This document shows positions 28,001 through 35,781 of a stretch of DNA of 64,000 nucleotides, one piece after another. Location: the NCBI GenBank assembly GCA_964372115.1, contig CAYJPN010000006.1:62001-126000 (forward strand), written 5' to 3'. Under the pieces are notes generated by a model. That model saw only the letters and a list, made by a program, of their open reading frames with translations. It ran no database searches and was not told where the DNA came from. The position numbers and the translations under genes are program-made. The stretch is from CG2-30-36-16 sp964372115 (GTDB lineage Bacteria; Bacteroidota; Ignavibacteria; Ignavibacteriales; Ignavibacteriaceae). The stretch's first letter is position 1. Each line of letters starts with the position of its first letter.

Positions 28001-28234
28001 GCGGTAGCCTTGCAGGGTTTTGTAACGGCAAACCAAATCTTTTAATGTTCTTGCCATTACATGATGAATACCCGGTTTCCCATTTGCGGTGGGCGGTCCT
28101 TCGTAAAACGTAAACGATTTATTTACATCCCGGTTTTTTATACTTTTTTCAAATATATTTTTGTCCCGCCAGAATTCTAAAATTCTCTCTTCAACCTGTG
28201 GATAACCTTCTTTTTCTAAATTTTGTTTGAACAT
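25082..28234 (-). CDS. ileS: Isoleucyl-tRNA synthetase
   Basis: The 1050-residue class I synthetase opens with FYEGPPTANGKPGIHHVMART, where the HIGH motif appears as GIHH. An internal CP1 editing domain is present, and the KMSKS loop is KMSKSKGNTVDPF. An anticodon-binding domain and a long C-terminal extension follow. The HIGH variant and length fit the type 2 (eukaryote-like) IleRS clade common in Bacteroidota. It charges tRNA-Ile and hydrolyses Val-tRNA-Ile. It heads the cluster with the DksA-like gene and lspA. Confidence 0.97.
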   Translation of the reverse strand: MFKQNLEKEGYPQVEERILEFWRDKNIFEKSIKNRDVNKSFTFYEGPPTANGKPGIHHVMARTLKDLVCRYKTLQGYRVERKAGWDTHGLPVEIEVEKKLGIKHKSEVAEYGVEKYNQACRDSVFTYLDLWEKMTTRMGYWINLDTAYITLSNNYIESVWWALKTLFDKGLIYKDYKIVPQDPKSETVLSSHELALGYRETKDPSVYVFFKLKDKNEHFLVWTTTPWTLISNVALAVGPDVTYVKIDLDGKTIVLAKERLGVIDGEYKIIEELKGSQLEGIEYEQLMTYVKPDKKAFFVTNAGFVSTEDGSGIVHIAPAFGQDDYDLSKKYDLPMLQPVTRGGLFTAEVTDFAGQFVKDADKEIIVKLKAEGKLYRKETITHSYPFSWRHDDVPVIYYARESWFIRTTSIADRMVELNKQINWQPPEVGAGRFGNWLEENKDWALSRDRFWATPLPIWVNDDGDLIAIGSIEELKEGFVERGGKRVSAKDIGELDLHKPFVDEIKFERNGKIYKRTPELIDVWFDSGAMPFAQYHYPFENKELFEKSFFPSDFICEGIDQTRGWFYTLHAIATMLFDNVAFKNIIVNELILDKNGLKMSKSKGNTVDPFMLFDKYGADTTRWYLIVNSPPWRPTLFDEEGLVEVQRKFFGTLLNTYSFFSLYANIDNFNFSEKLVAYEERPEIDRWIISKMNSLIKEYEELMDSYEVTRAARAIQSFVIDQLSNWYVRRCRRRFWKSEMNKNKVSAYQTLYECLLNVSKLISPFTPFVAEELYQNLNSATGKDKFESVHLADYPATGYIDKELETKMEVAQKVVSLARAMRAKANLKVRQPLKKIMVVVAKEEREALAKMQDVILDEVNIKEMVVLQDDSGIVNKSAKPNFKSIGPRFGKKANPVAVKIKELGKDEIALLEKGGVVKLNLDDGEVEITGSDVEIIGTEITGWVVETEEGVTVAIDAELNDELLKEGLAREFVNRVQNMRKDAGFEVTDRITIKLNGSNNLVEAVLSFNEYISNETLADKIAEEGSFEGGFKQDWTIGEYNCSIQLEKVNS

Positions 28235-28416
28235 CTTTTTACTAAACTTACATTAACAATTAAATAAATCTTTGTGAAACATGGGCTGCATTTTGAACAC
28301 TTTTGAGTTATCAAAACATACACCCATACTTTTCATACAATCCAACCATACTATCTGCGCATAATCAAATCGAGAAGAGTTAATAATTATAGATATATAA
28401 TCTTGTCGTCTTATCA

Positions 28417-29031
28417 CTACTCTTCATACTTTTTTATCAACTCACGCTCGGCTCGAATAAACTCCTTTAGTTCTTTTTCAATGCGATCTTTTTTCAAAGT
28501 TATATTCCGGGCCTGAAACTCCGCCTCAGTTAATATTTTTAAAGCGTTTAATTTTGCTTCTCTTATTTCAAGCTCCGATTCTTTTTTTGAATCTTTAGCG
28601 AGTTCTTCATAATTTTTTAGCCTTTCCTGCAGAACGGCAAACTCTTTTTGTTTTACTAATATTTCTACAACAGCCATACCAAAAAACGTCATTGAACCCA
28701 GCATAATATTACGTAAACTGTATAAAATCAAGTTTTCGGTTAAAAGATTATTCGATGAAAAATAATCTCTGAAAAAAGAAATTATAAGCACGCTAATAAT
28801 GGTAGCCGAAATTATCTCGGCAAATACAACTTTACCGCCAAGGTGCCAACCTAAGGTTTTATTTATATACCATCCGCACGCAAAACATAAAAACGAAAGA
28901 ACAAACCACACGGCAAAATTATTTTCACCGAATTTGAACAAATCTGTATTTAAAAAGTTCGAGGCAAACATTAATATAATAAGCAAAGCCGGAACAACAT
29001 ATTTTGTAAATGAAGCGCGTGGTTTTTCCAT
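28417..29031 (-). CDS. Hypothetical membrane protein with C-terminal coiled coil
   Basis: The 204-residue protein has about four transmembrane segments between residues 10 and 130. A charged helical tail (about 140-204, rich in Glu/Lys with heptad-like spacing, KNYEELAKDSKKESELE) should form a cytosolic coiled coil. No family is recognised. It begins one base after the purine nucleoside phosphorylase stop and is the last gene of the yggS-divIVA-PNP run, so it is probably co-expressed with DivIVA. A role at the envelope is only a guess. Confidence 0.6.
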   Translation of the reverse strand: MEKPRASFTKYVVPALLIILMFASNFLNTDLFKFGENNFAVWFVLSFLCFACGWYINKTLGWHLGGKVVFAEIISATIISVLIISFFRDYFSSNNLLTENLILYSLRNIMLGSMTFFGMAVVEILVKQKEFAVLQERLKNYEELAKDSKKESELEIREAKLNALKILTEAEFQARNITLKKDRIEKELKEFIRAERELIKKYEE

Positions 29032-29032
29032 A

Positions 29033-29854
29033 TTACAATCTCTTTACAACCTCTTTCATAATTAAGGTCATTTTAGGTTCAGCTTTCATAGCTGTTTCGA
29101 TAATTTCAGCAACATCAACCGGACGAAGCGACTCGGGGAAACATTCATCTGTAATTATACTAAAACCGAGCACTTTAATACCCATATGGTTTGCTACTAT
29201 ATTTTCAGGCACAGTCGACATTCCGACTACATCGGCGCCTGCAATTCTTAAAAATCTGTACTCCGAGCGGGTTTCCAAATTTGGACCCGGCACGGCAACG
29301 TAAACGCCGCGTTGTACTTTTATTTTATTTTCGAGAGCTACTTCTTCGGCAAGTTTTATTAATTCTTTATTATATGGTTCACTCATATCCGGGAACCGTG
29401 GACCGAGTTCATCCTCGTTTTTACCGATTAGCGGATTATCGCCCAATAAGTTTATATGGTCATCCATTATCATTACATCACCCCGTTTGAATAACGGGTT
29501 CATACCGCCGCATGCATTGGAAACAAGCAGTGTTTCAACACCGAGAAACTTCATTACACGAACCGGATATGTAATCTGCTGCATTGTATATCCTTCGTAA
29601 AAATGAAAACGCCCCTGCATAGCCACGACTTTTTTTCCGCCCAATTTTCCGAAAATTAATTTTCCGTGATGGGACTCAACCGTTGAAAGCGGAAAATGAG
29701 GCAGCTCAGCGTAATCAATTTCGTGTTCAACTTTTATTTCTTTTACAAGTCCGCCCAAACCTGTACCAAGAATAATGCCTATAGGATAAACACTTTTTGT
29801 ATATTTATGTATAACGCTTAAAGTCTCATTTATTTTATTTATAAGTTCGCCCAT
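29033..29854 (-). CDS. Purine nucleoside phosphorylase, trimeric type
   Basis: The 273-residue protein matches trimeric PNP. ILGTGLGGLVKEI is the phosphate loop, VESHHGKLIFG carries the catalytic His, and VSNACGGMNP, PGPNLETRSEYRF and VGMSTVPENIVANHMG follow. It performs phosphorolysis of purine nucleosides. In GFSIITDEC the residue aligned with human Asn243, which contacts the purine 6-position, is Asp236. This may affect base preference. It lies 7 bp downstream of divIVA. Confidence 0.9.
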   Translation of the reverse strand: MGELINKINETLSVIHKYTKSVYPIGIILGTGLGGLVKEIKVEHEIDYAELPHFPLSTVESHHGKLIFGKLGGKKVVAMQGRFHFYEGYTMQQITYPVRVMKFLGVETLLVSNACGGMNPLFKRGDVMIMDDHINLLGDNPLIGKNEDELGPRFPDMSEPYNKELIKLAEEVALENKIKVQRGVYVAVPGPNLETRSEYRFLRIAGADVVGMSTVPENIVANHMGIKVLGFSIITDECFPESLRPVDVAEIIETAMKAEPKMTLIMKEVVKRL

Positions 29855-29861
29855 AAAAACC

Positions 29862-30398
29862 TTAAATTATTTTATCCAATATATCGTTTACGTCTATATC
29901 AACCTTCTTCGACTGTCCGAGTGGTTTTATTTCAACTTTTTCTTCACCGGCGTCTTCCACCTTCATTTCGAGTAAGTGCGCCTGCGAGTTTATAATTGCT
30001 TTTAATTTTGCAAGTATCAAATCTCTTTCTTCACGCAGGTTTATAACCGAATTCCGAATTTCATTTGCCTGCTCGCGAGCTTTTTCTGCAATTTGCGAAG
30101 CTTTTATCTCTGCTTCTTTTATCATCAAGGTCGCTTGTTTTTTGGTCGACTCAATCGATTTGGTTGATGATTCCTGCGTTTTTATTAGTGTGTCTTGCAG
30201 AGTTTTTTCTATTCGTTTAAAATCGGACAACCTTGAATTTGCCTCTTCTAATTCCTTTTTAAGCGAGTCATTATCTTTCTGAAGAGTTTCAACCTCATCG
30301 GCAAGTCTTTCAAGAAATGCTTGAACTTCTTCAGTATCATAACCACGGAGTTTTTTTGCAAACTCCTGTTTTTTTATGGAAATGGGTGAAAATTTCAT
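29862..30398 (-). CDS. DivIVA-domain protein
   Basis: The 178-residue protein begins with the DivIVA membrane-targeting motif (SPISIKKQEFAKKLRGYD, then TEEVQAFLERLADEV). A long coiled coil continues to about residue 140. DivIVA proteins recognise membrane curvature and organise division or envelope growth. The gene overlaps yggS by 4 bp, a linkage also typical of divIVA loci in other phyla. Confidence 0.88.
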   Translation of the reverse strand: MKFSPISIKKQEFAKKLRGYDTEEVQAFLERLADEVETLQKDNDSLKKELEEANSRLSDFKRIEKTLQDTLIKTQESSTKSIESTKKQATLMIKEAEIKASQIAEKAREQANEIRNSVINLREERDLILAKLKAIINSQAHLLEMKVEDAGEEKVEIKPLGQSKKVDIDVNDILDKII

Positions 30399-31099
30399 GG
30401 CTTCATAATCTCTTTTGAATAATCGCGCTTTCCGAAAATAGCGGAGCCTATACGCAGCATGGTTGCGCCTTCTTCAATCGCTATTTTATAATCGTCAGTC
30501 ATGCCCATCGATAATTCTTTTATGTTTTCAAAACCTTTTGCATTATAATCATCTTTTAGTTGGCGAAGAAACCGAAAACTATCTCTTATTAGTTCCATAT
30601 CGTCAGTAAGCGGTGCTATCGTCATAAAACCGAGAAGTTCTATATTTGGGTATTCTTTGCAATAATTTACCAAATCGTAAATTTCGCTTTCTTTTTCTAT
30701 ACCCGATTTTGTTTCTTCATCCGATGTTTTTATTTGCAAAAGAACTTTTTGTACTTTATTTATTTTGCCTGCCAACCGGTTTATTTCGAAAGCAAGCTGC
30801 AGCGAATTAACAGAATGAATAATATCAGCGGCTTGCACGGCAAACCTTGTTTTGTTACGTTGAAGATTACCAATAAAATGCCAGGTTACTTTACTGCCGA
30901 GGACATTATATTTTGCTGTAAGCTCCTGAGCACGGTTTTCGCCAAAATCCTTCATTCCATTACAAAAAGCCGTATTTATCTCTTCGATACCGAAATTTTT
31001 TGTAACAGCGATGAGTTTAACATCGTCCGGATTTCGGTTCGCTTCAACGCATTTGCGTTCAATCGATTCCCACAGGTATTTTATATTTTCAGCTATCAT
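30395..31099 (-). CDS. YggS-family pyridoxal 5'-phosphate homeostasis protein
   Basis: The 234-residue single-domain PLP-binding TIM barrel has the PLP lysine in VKLIAVTKNF. HFIGNLQRNKTR, GLMTIAP-like GFMTIAPL and the C-terminal phosphate-binding region LSMGMTDDY with MLRIGSAIFG are all hallmarks of the family. It buffers PLP and affects amino-acid metabolism. It is the first gene of the run continuing with divIVA (ATGA overlap). Confidence 0.94.
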   Translation of the reverse strand: MIAENIKYLWESIERKCVEANRNPDDVKLIAVTKNFGIEEINTAFCNGMKDFGENRAQELTAKYNVLGSKVTWHFIGNLQRNKTRFAVQAADIIHSVNSLQLAFEINRLAGKINKVQKVLLQIKTSDEETKSGIEKESEIYDLVNYCKEYPNIELLGFMTIAPLTDDMELIRDSFRFLRQLKDDYNAKGFENIKELSMGMTDDYKIAIEEGATMLRIGSAIFGKRDYSKEIMKP

Positions 31100-31305
31100 A
31101 AAGAAATTAAGATTGTGAATCTATCGTTTTTGCAATCAAAAATCAACGATATTTCGCCCCTTTCGGTTAATTGTCTTAAACTTCACGATTATTTTACACA
31201 TCTTACAACTTTCACATGCTAATTTATCAATATAATGTAATTTATTCGTAATTGTATCAATATTTAATTATTTTAAGTTAACTATTATCTTCGTTAAGCA
31301 TTTAA

Positions 31306-31953
31306 ATGAAACGCAAAAAGACCCGTGTTTTAGTTGGGTTCTCTATAGTTGCAATATTTATTTTAGCTGCGGTAAGTATTTATACTGTGAACTCTGAAAA
31401 AGAACAATTAATTGAACTAAATTCAAGCCTTTTAAAAAACGGGGATATTATTTTCCGTAAAGGTCGCGGATTTATTAGTCAGATGGTATTACTTGCCGAC
31501 CGTCAGTCTCCTTTTTCACATACCGGCATCATTATAAAAAAAAATGCCGATGTATTTGTTCTGCATGCCGTACCCGATGAATCGGATGACGGAACAGATA
31601 AAATAAAACTTGAGTCTCTCAGCAATTTTTTATCAGGCGAAAAAACCGAAGCGGCTGAGGTTTACCGGTTGAAAGACGACAGCACAAATATTTCGGATAA
31701 AGCATCCCAAAAAGCAGAAGAATATTTAAAAGAAAATGTTTTATTCGATTCGGCATTAGACCTATCAACAGAAGATAAACTTTATTGTACGGAACTGGTA
31801 TGGAAATCGTTTAAGTTTGCCGGTATCGATTTAATAGACGGAAAATTCGACCACCTTAACGCGCCGCTTGGCAGCGGCAACTACATTTTTCCGAGTAGTT
31901 TACTCGGGAGTAAACACCTAACTCAAATAACATCAACTATCCAGAAGGAGTGA
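31306..31953 (+). CDS. YiiX/YebB-like permuted NlpC/P60 family cysteine hydrolase
   Basis: The 215-residue protein has an N-terminal membrane anchor or signal sequence (about 8-28). The permuted papain-like domain follows: LLKNGDIIFRKG, the catalytic His in SPFSHTGIII and the catalytic Cys in KLYCTELVWKSFK. Family members are predicted amidases or lipid hydrolases; the substrate is unknown. A TATCTTCG element about 20 bases upstream could be its promoter. A lipoprotein gene follows almost directly. Confidence 0.85.
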   Translation: MKRKKTRVLVGFSIVAIFILAAVSIYTVNSEKEQLIELNSSLLKNGDIIFRKGRGFISQMVLLADRQSPFSHTGIIIKKNADVFVLHAVPDESDDGTDKIKLESLSNFLSGEKTEAAEVYRLKDDSTNISDKASQKAEEYLKENVLFDSALDLSTEDKLYCTELVWKSFKFAGIDLIDGKFDHLNAPLGSGNYIFPSSLLGSKHLTQITSTIQKE

Positions 31954-31955
31954 TT

Positions 31956-32339
31956 ATGAAACAATTTATTTCATTTGTAATATTAGCTTTATTTGCTTTT
32001 GCTTTAGTTCAGTGCGGTTCGTCATCGGGTCCGGGTGACACGATGAAAGAATTTTTTAGCGCTGTTGAAAAGAATAATGTAGAGGACGCATCCGAACTTT
32101 TAGCGCCGGATGTAAAAGCAATGCTCGGGGATAAAAAACTTGAGAAGGCAATCGGTGAAAAATCAAAAGAAATAACCGAAAAAGGCGGAATTTCTAACAT
32201 AGAAATTACGGAAGAAAAAATTGAAGAAGACACCGCGAACCTCAAATTTATAATAACCTACGGCAACGGCACAACAAAAGAAGATAAAGGGAAATTGAAA
32301 AAAATAGATGGCAAGTGGAAAATAGGCGTATCTAAATAA
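31956..32339 (+). CDS. DUF4878-type lipoprotein
   Basis: With the ATG at 31956 the product is 127 residues, with a lipobox (FALVQC, acylated Cys20). A small NTF2-like DUF4878 domain follows: PGDTMKEFFSAVEKNNVEDA, then strands ending KKIDGKWKIGVSK. A GTG two codons upstream overlaps the previous stop. The ATG is preferred because AAGGAG lies five bases before it. It is probably an outer-membrane-anchored periplasmic protein of unknown role, co-transcribed with the YiiX-like gene. Confidence 0.8.
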   Translation: MKQFISFVILALFAFALVQCGSSSGPGDTMKEFFSAVEKNNVEDASELLAPDVKAMLGDKKLEKAIGEKSKEITEKGGISNIEITEEKIEEDTANLKFIITYGNGTTKEDKGKLKKIDGKWKIGVSK

Positions 32340-32548
32340 ACCGCCTTATAAAGTATAAATGTATGATGGGATTCTCTTTTTTTGTTTTACCAATTTAGAG
32401 TTTCCGTCATACATTTGTACAGTTTGTTTTTAACCATCCGAAATTTATCTCACCTAAATTTAATAACTCGAGTTAATAATCATCTATATATAGTAATGTA
32501 GAATTTTGTTAAGTTTGATAACCAAAATTTTATTGATATGGAGTAAAA

Positions 32549-33526
32549 ATGCAGTTAGAAATAATAGAAAAGATGATACAAAAAGCGGCGCTGTTGAATA
32601 AAACAATTGTACTTCCCGAATCGCACGATGAAAGAGTACTAAAAGCAGCACAAATTTTAACATCAAAAAAAACAGTACGGGTTATTACGCTCGGTAATGA
32701 AGACAAAATAAAAGCTGATGCTGAAAAACTCGGTGTTGATTTAACCGGCGTAGAAATTATTGACCCGATAACCTCACCAAAACTTGATGAGTTCACACAG
32801 ATTTATTATGATTTGAGGAAGAAAAAAGGGATGACACCGGAACTTGCAAAAGAAACATTAAAACGGGATTTGTTCTTTGCCGCCATGATGGTGCGCGAAG
32901 GATTAGTTGCCGGAAGTGTTGCAGGATCAACTGCTTCAACTGCAGATGTGTTAAAAGCAGGGTTACAGTGCGTCGGAATGCCGAAAGATATTTCAATTGT
33001 TTCGAGTTTCTTTTTAATGGTATTTCCGGATAGAAACTACAGCTTTGCAGACTGTGCAGTTGTACCGAACCCTGATGCTGCACAACTTGCAGATATAGCA
33101 ATCTCTACGGCAGATAATCATAAAAAACTTACAGGCGAAGAACCATTAATTGCAATGCTTTCGTTTTCTACAAAAGGAAGCGCAAAACATGAGTTAATTG
33201 ATAAAGTGATTGAAGCAACGAACATCGTAAAAACAAAACGCCCGGATTTGAAGGTTGAAGGCGAAATGCAGTTTGACGCAGCTATCATTGAATCTATTGG
33301 CAAGAAAAAAGCGCCCGGCAGCGAAGTAGCCGGAAAAGCTAACGTGCTTGTTTTCCCCGACCTGAATGCCGGAAACATCGGTTACAAAATTGCGCAACGC
33401 TGGGGCGGTGCGGAAGCAGTTGGACCAATGGTTCAGGGATTACACAAACCTTTCTTTGATTTAAGTCGTGGATGCAGTGTTGACGACATTGCAAATACAG
33501 CCGCAATTGCCGCATTGATGAGCTGA
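32549..33526 (+). CDS. pta: Phosphate acetyltransferase
   Basis: The 325-residue protein is the short, catalytic-domain-only form: IVLPESHDERVLKAA, VREGLVAGSVAGSTASTADV, VVPNPDAAQLADIAI and NVLVFPDLNAGNIGYKI. It interconverts acetyl-CoA and acetyl phosphate. No acetate kinase gene is adjacent. Phosphate butyryltransferase is a related alternative, but the ends and motifs fit Pta better. A GGAG ribosome-binding site precedes the ATG. Confidence 0.92.
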   Translation: MQLEIIEKMIQKAALLNKTIVLPESHDERVLKAAQILTSKKTVRVITLGNEDKIKADAEKLGVDLTGVEIIDPITSPKLDEFTQIYYDLRKKKGMTPELAKETLKRDLFFAAMMVREGLVAGSVAGSTASTADVLKAGLQCVGMPKDISIVSSFFLMVFPDRNYSFADCAVVPNPDAAQLADIAISTADNHKKLTGEEPLIAMLSFSTKGSAKHELIDKVIEATNIVKTKRPDLKVEGEMQFDAAIIESIGKKKAPGSEVAGKANVLVFPDLNAGNIGYKIAQRWGGAEAVGPMVQGLHKPFFDLSRGCSVDDIANTAAIAALMS

Positions 33527-33535
33527 TAAAAAGTT

Positions 33536-33582
33536 ACCGGAAAGAATTGGATATTTTTCCGATTCTTTCCGGTTTTCTTTTC
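33536..33582 (+). terminator. Intrinsic terminator of pta
   Basis: ACCGGAAAGAAT pairs with ATTCTTTCCGGT across a short loop (arms at about 33536-33550 and 33559-33573), followed by a T-rich tract. It begins nine bases after the pta stop codon. Confidence 0.9.
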
Positions 33583-33753
33583 AAAATTAAAACGTATAAC
33601 ATTCCTATTTTTTTTGTGGGTATGATTCTATGAATATTAAGCGAATGAATACTGAAATGTTTAGGGATATTAAAATCATCAAACATCCAACCATACTGAT
33701 TGCATATTTTTAGTGCTGTATTCGCAAAAAATTTTACAGGTGGATCTATAAAA

Positions 33754-34626
33754 TTATTTGCTTATGGGCATAACCCGACCAAGAAATCTATCAACTTTAT
33801 AATCACTAAGTGAAAACAGCACCATCGGAATTATTACTACTATAAAAGGTTCTCCTATTAAAACCGCCTGGTAAAAATCGGAGTTTTGAAGCAGCAGTAC
33901 AATTGATATTGCCGACATAAGTAAAAGTAAAAATGCGCCGGAAACATAAGCTTCACTTAAACTCGATACCGCCCATCCAATATAAATTGAAATTAGAATG
34001 ATGGCTATTTTCCAAATTAGAGGGATTGTGGTTAACGGCGCTCCGGAAAGGGAAAGGAAGGAACCGCTTTCTTCAACTAAAAAGTAATCGAGCGAAATAA
34101 ATGATACCGTGGCAAGCGCACCGAAAAGAAAAAGAATTTTTAAGTTATTCCTAAAAAAATAAAGTATAAAAATTATTGTTGGAATAATAAAAGCATTTGC
34201 CATTAGCAGCAGCGCTCCAAGAATTACGGCAATAATAATGGTCATGAAATCCACTTTTTCACTATCCAACCATTCTGAAGCTATAAAAAACAGGGAGGTA
34301 AACAAAATTCCGATAACAAAATAATAGTTTAGAAGATAAAGATGCGGCTCGCCGTCACCAGCATATAAAATAAACAGCACAACGGCTGCAAGTACAATAA
34401 TAATATAACCCGATATAATGGCTTGTTTCGAGTGTTCTGATAATTTAAGTTTATTAGCGGCAAAATTTACCACCAACACACCTGCTGATAATATTAATAA
34501 GTAAACAATTAGATATCCAATAGGATTTTCCGTATAAATATAGGCAAACCGGAAAAATATTTGTCCGCTTGCAATTGATAATAAAACGAGGGCAAAAATG
34601 TTTGAGTAGTGTTTAAGTGAAAACAT
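33754..34626 (-). CDS. Hypothetical polytopic membrane protein
   Basis: The 290-residue protein is almost entirely hydrophobic, with about nine or ten predicted transmembrane helices and short loops. It has no recognisable transporter or enzyme signature. The C-terminus (SLSDYKVDRFLGRVMPISK) is cytosolic-looking. It is divergent from the glutathione peroxidase gene, and the two starts are about 55 bp apart, so promoters probably overlap. Confidence 0.6.
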   Translation of the reverse strand: MFSLKHYSNIFALVLLSIASGQIFFRFAYIYTENPIGYLIVYLLILSAGVLVVNFAANKLKLSEHSKQAIISGYIIIVLAAVVLFILYAGDGEPHLYLLNYYFVIGILFTSLFFIASEWLDSEKVDFMTIIIAVILGALLLMANAFIIPTIIFILYFFRNNLKILFLFGALATVSFISLDYFLVEESGSFLSLSGAPLTTIPLIWKIAIILISIYIGWAVSSLSEAYVSGAFLLLLMSAISIVLLLQNSDFYQAVLIGEPFIVVIIPMVLFSLSDYKVDRFLGRVMPISK

Positions 34627-34682
34627 TTTTTTTGAACTTTATTAATTTGAAATATGTTCTAAAATAAAAAAAGGAATAACGA

Positions 34683-35282
34683 ATGAATAAATTACTTATT
34701 ACAGCGCTGATTACAATAACGGCGCTTTCAAGTTATGCATTTAATTGTAGTGATAAAAATAATGATTTGGATTATCAAACCAAAAACGGAGCAGCGATGA
34801 ATGATTCGATAAACGATATATCGGTAACAGACATTGACGGGAAAGAGGTAAAACTTTCGGACTATACGGGAAAAGTTTTATTAATTGTTAATGTTGCCAG
34901 TAAATGCGGTTATACGCCTCAATACGAGGGTTTAGAGAGCATTTATAAAAAATATAAGGACAGAGGTTTTGAAATACTTGCTTTTCCGTGTAACGATTTT
35001 GGCGGACAGGAACCCGGAACTAACGAAGAAATAAAAAGCTTTTGTAGTTTAACATACGATGTAACTTTTCCGTTATTTGACAAAATAAAAGTACTCGGGA
35101 ATGAGAAATCCGCGTTGTACGAAAGATTAATAAATAACAGCTCAACCGAAAATGGCGATATAAAATGGAATTTTGAAAAATTCCTGATTGACCGCGATGG
35201 TAAAATTGCAGCGCGTTATAGAAGCGGAATTAAACCCGATGGGGAAGAAATAACTACAGCAATTGAAAATCTTCTGCCATAA
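34683..35282 (+). CDS. Glutathione peroxidase-family thiol peroxidase, exported
   Basis: The 199-residue protein has an N-terminal export signal (YAFNC suggests a possible lipoprotein, but the lipobox is poor). The GPx fold follows: peroxidatic Cys75 in VASKCGYTPQY, then FPCNDFGGQEPGTNEEI with the resolving Cys region, and WNFEKFLIDRDG. It probably reduces hydroperoxides with thioredoxin-like partners rather than glutathione, as for most bacterial Cys-GPx enzymes. A periplasmic site is inferred. Confidence 0.87.
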   Translation: MNKLLITALITITALSSYAFNCSDKNNDLDYQTKNGAAMNDSINDISVTDIDGKEVKLSDYTGKVLLIVNVASKCGYTPQYEGLESIYKKYKDRGFEILAFPCNDFGGQEPGTNEEIKSFCSLTYDVTFPLFDKIKVLGNEKSALYERLINNSSTENGDIKWNFEKFLIDRDGKIAARYRSGIKPDGEEITTAIENLLP

Positions 35283-35329
35283 CAAATTTTATATTGAGCT
35301 CCGTCCTTCGGGGCTCATCGATTATAATA

Positions 35330-35354
35330 AGATTATCTTCGAAGTAATCTTTTT
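35330..35354 (+). terminator. Intrinsic terminator downstream of the peroxidase gene
   Basis: AGATTA-T-CTT-CG-AAG-TAATCT forms a near-perfect hairpin followed by five T. It lies about 50 bp after the peroxidase stop and separates it from the small ribosomal protein gene. Confidence 0.8.
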
Positions 35355-35541
35355 AAAGTGCTCGAAGATAGAGAAAAATCTAACAGCTAAAAAAAACACC
35401 GGCAGCACCACACTTAATAATCATCCCGCGCAAATTATTAAATCTCACAAAAATGAATGTCAATTAAAACATCATTGTACATTACCAATTATAACTATAT
35501 TTTTGTGCACATTTTTTATAAAATCAATTTAGGAGTCCGTA

Positions 35542-35676
35542 ATGGGCAAAGGTGACAGAAAGTCAAAAAAAGGAAAAATCTTCAGACATAGCTTTGGAAA
35601 AGCACGTCCAAGAAAAAAAGTAGAAGCTCAGAGTGCGCCGCCGGCAAAAGCTGAAAAAAAGACAAAAGAAGAATAA
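35542..35676 (+). CDS. 30S ribosomal protein bTHX
   Basis: This 44-codon gene encodes MGKGDRKSKKGKIFRHSFGK, followed by ARPRKK and an Ala/Lys/Glu tail. The N-terminal 27 residues match ribosomal protein THX (S31), which sits in a cavity at the top of the small-subunit head. AGGAG lies six bases before the ATG. The Lys/Ala/Glu extension of about 17 residues is longer than in Thermus. A terminator follows, so it is a monocistronic gene. Confidence 0.9.
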   Translation: MGKGDRKSKKGKIFRHSFGKARPRKKVEAQSAPPAKAEKKTKEE

Positions 35677-35692
35677 GAGTTTTATAAGTCTT

Positions 35693-35721
35693 GAGGTCCC
35701 TTAAAGGGACCTGAACTTTTT
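35693..35721 (+). terminator. Intrinsic terminator of the bTHX gene
   Basis: AGGTCCC and GGGACCT form a 7-bp stem with a short AT loop, followed by CTTTTTA after a few bases. It lies about 17 bp after the stop. Confidence 0.8.
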
Positions 35722-35781
35722 ATCGCCGGTATAAAATGAAAGTTTATTGTTTTATTTTAATACCGACCTTAATTAAACCGG

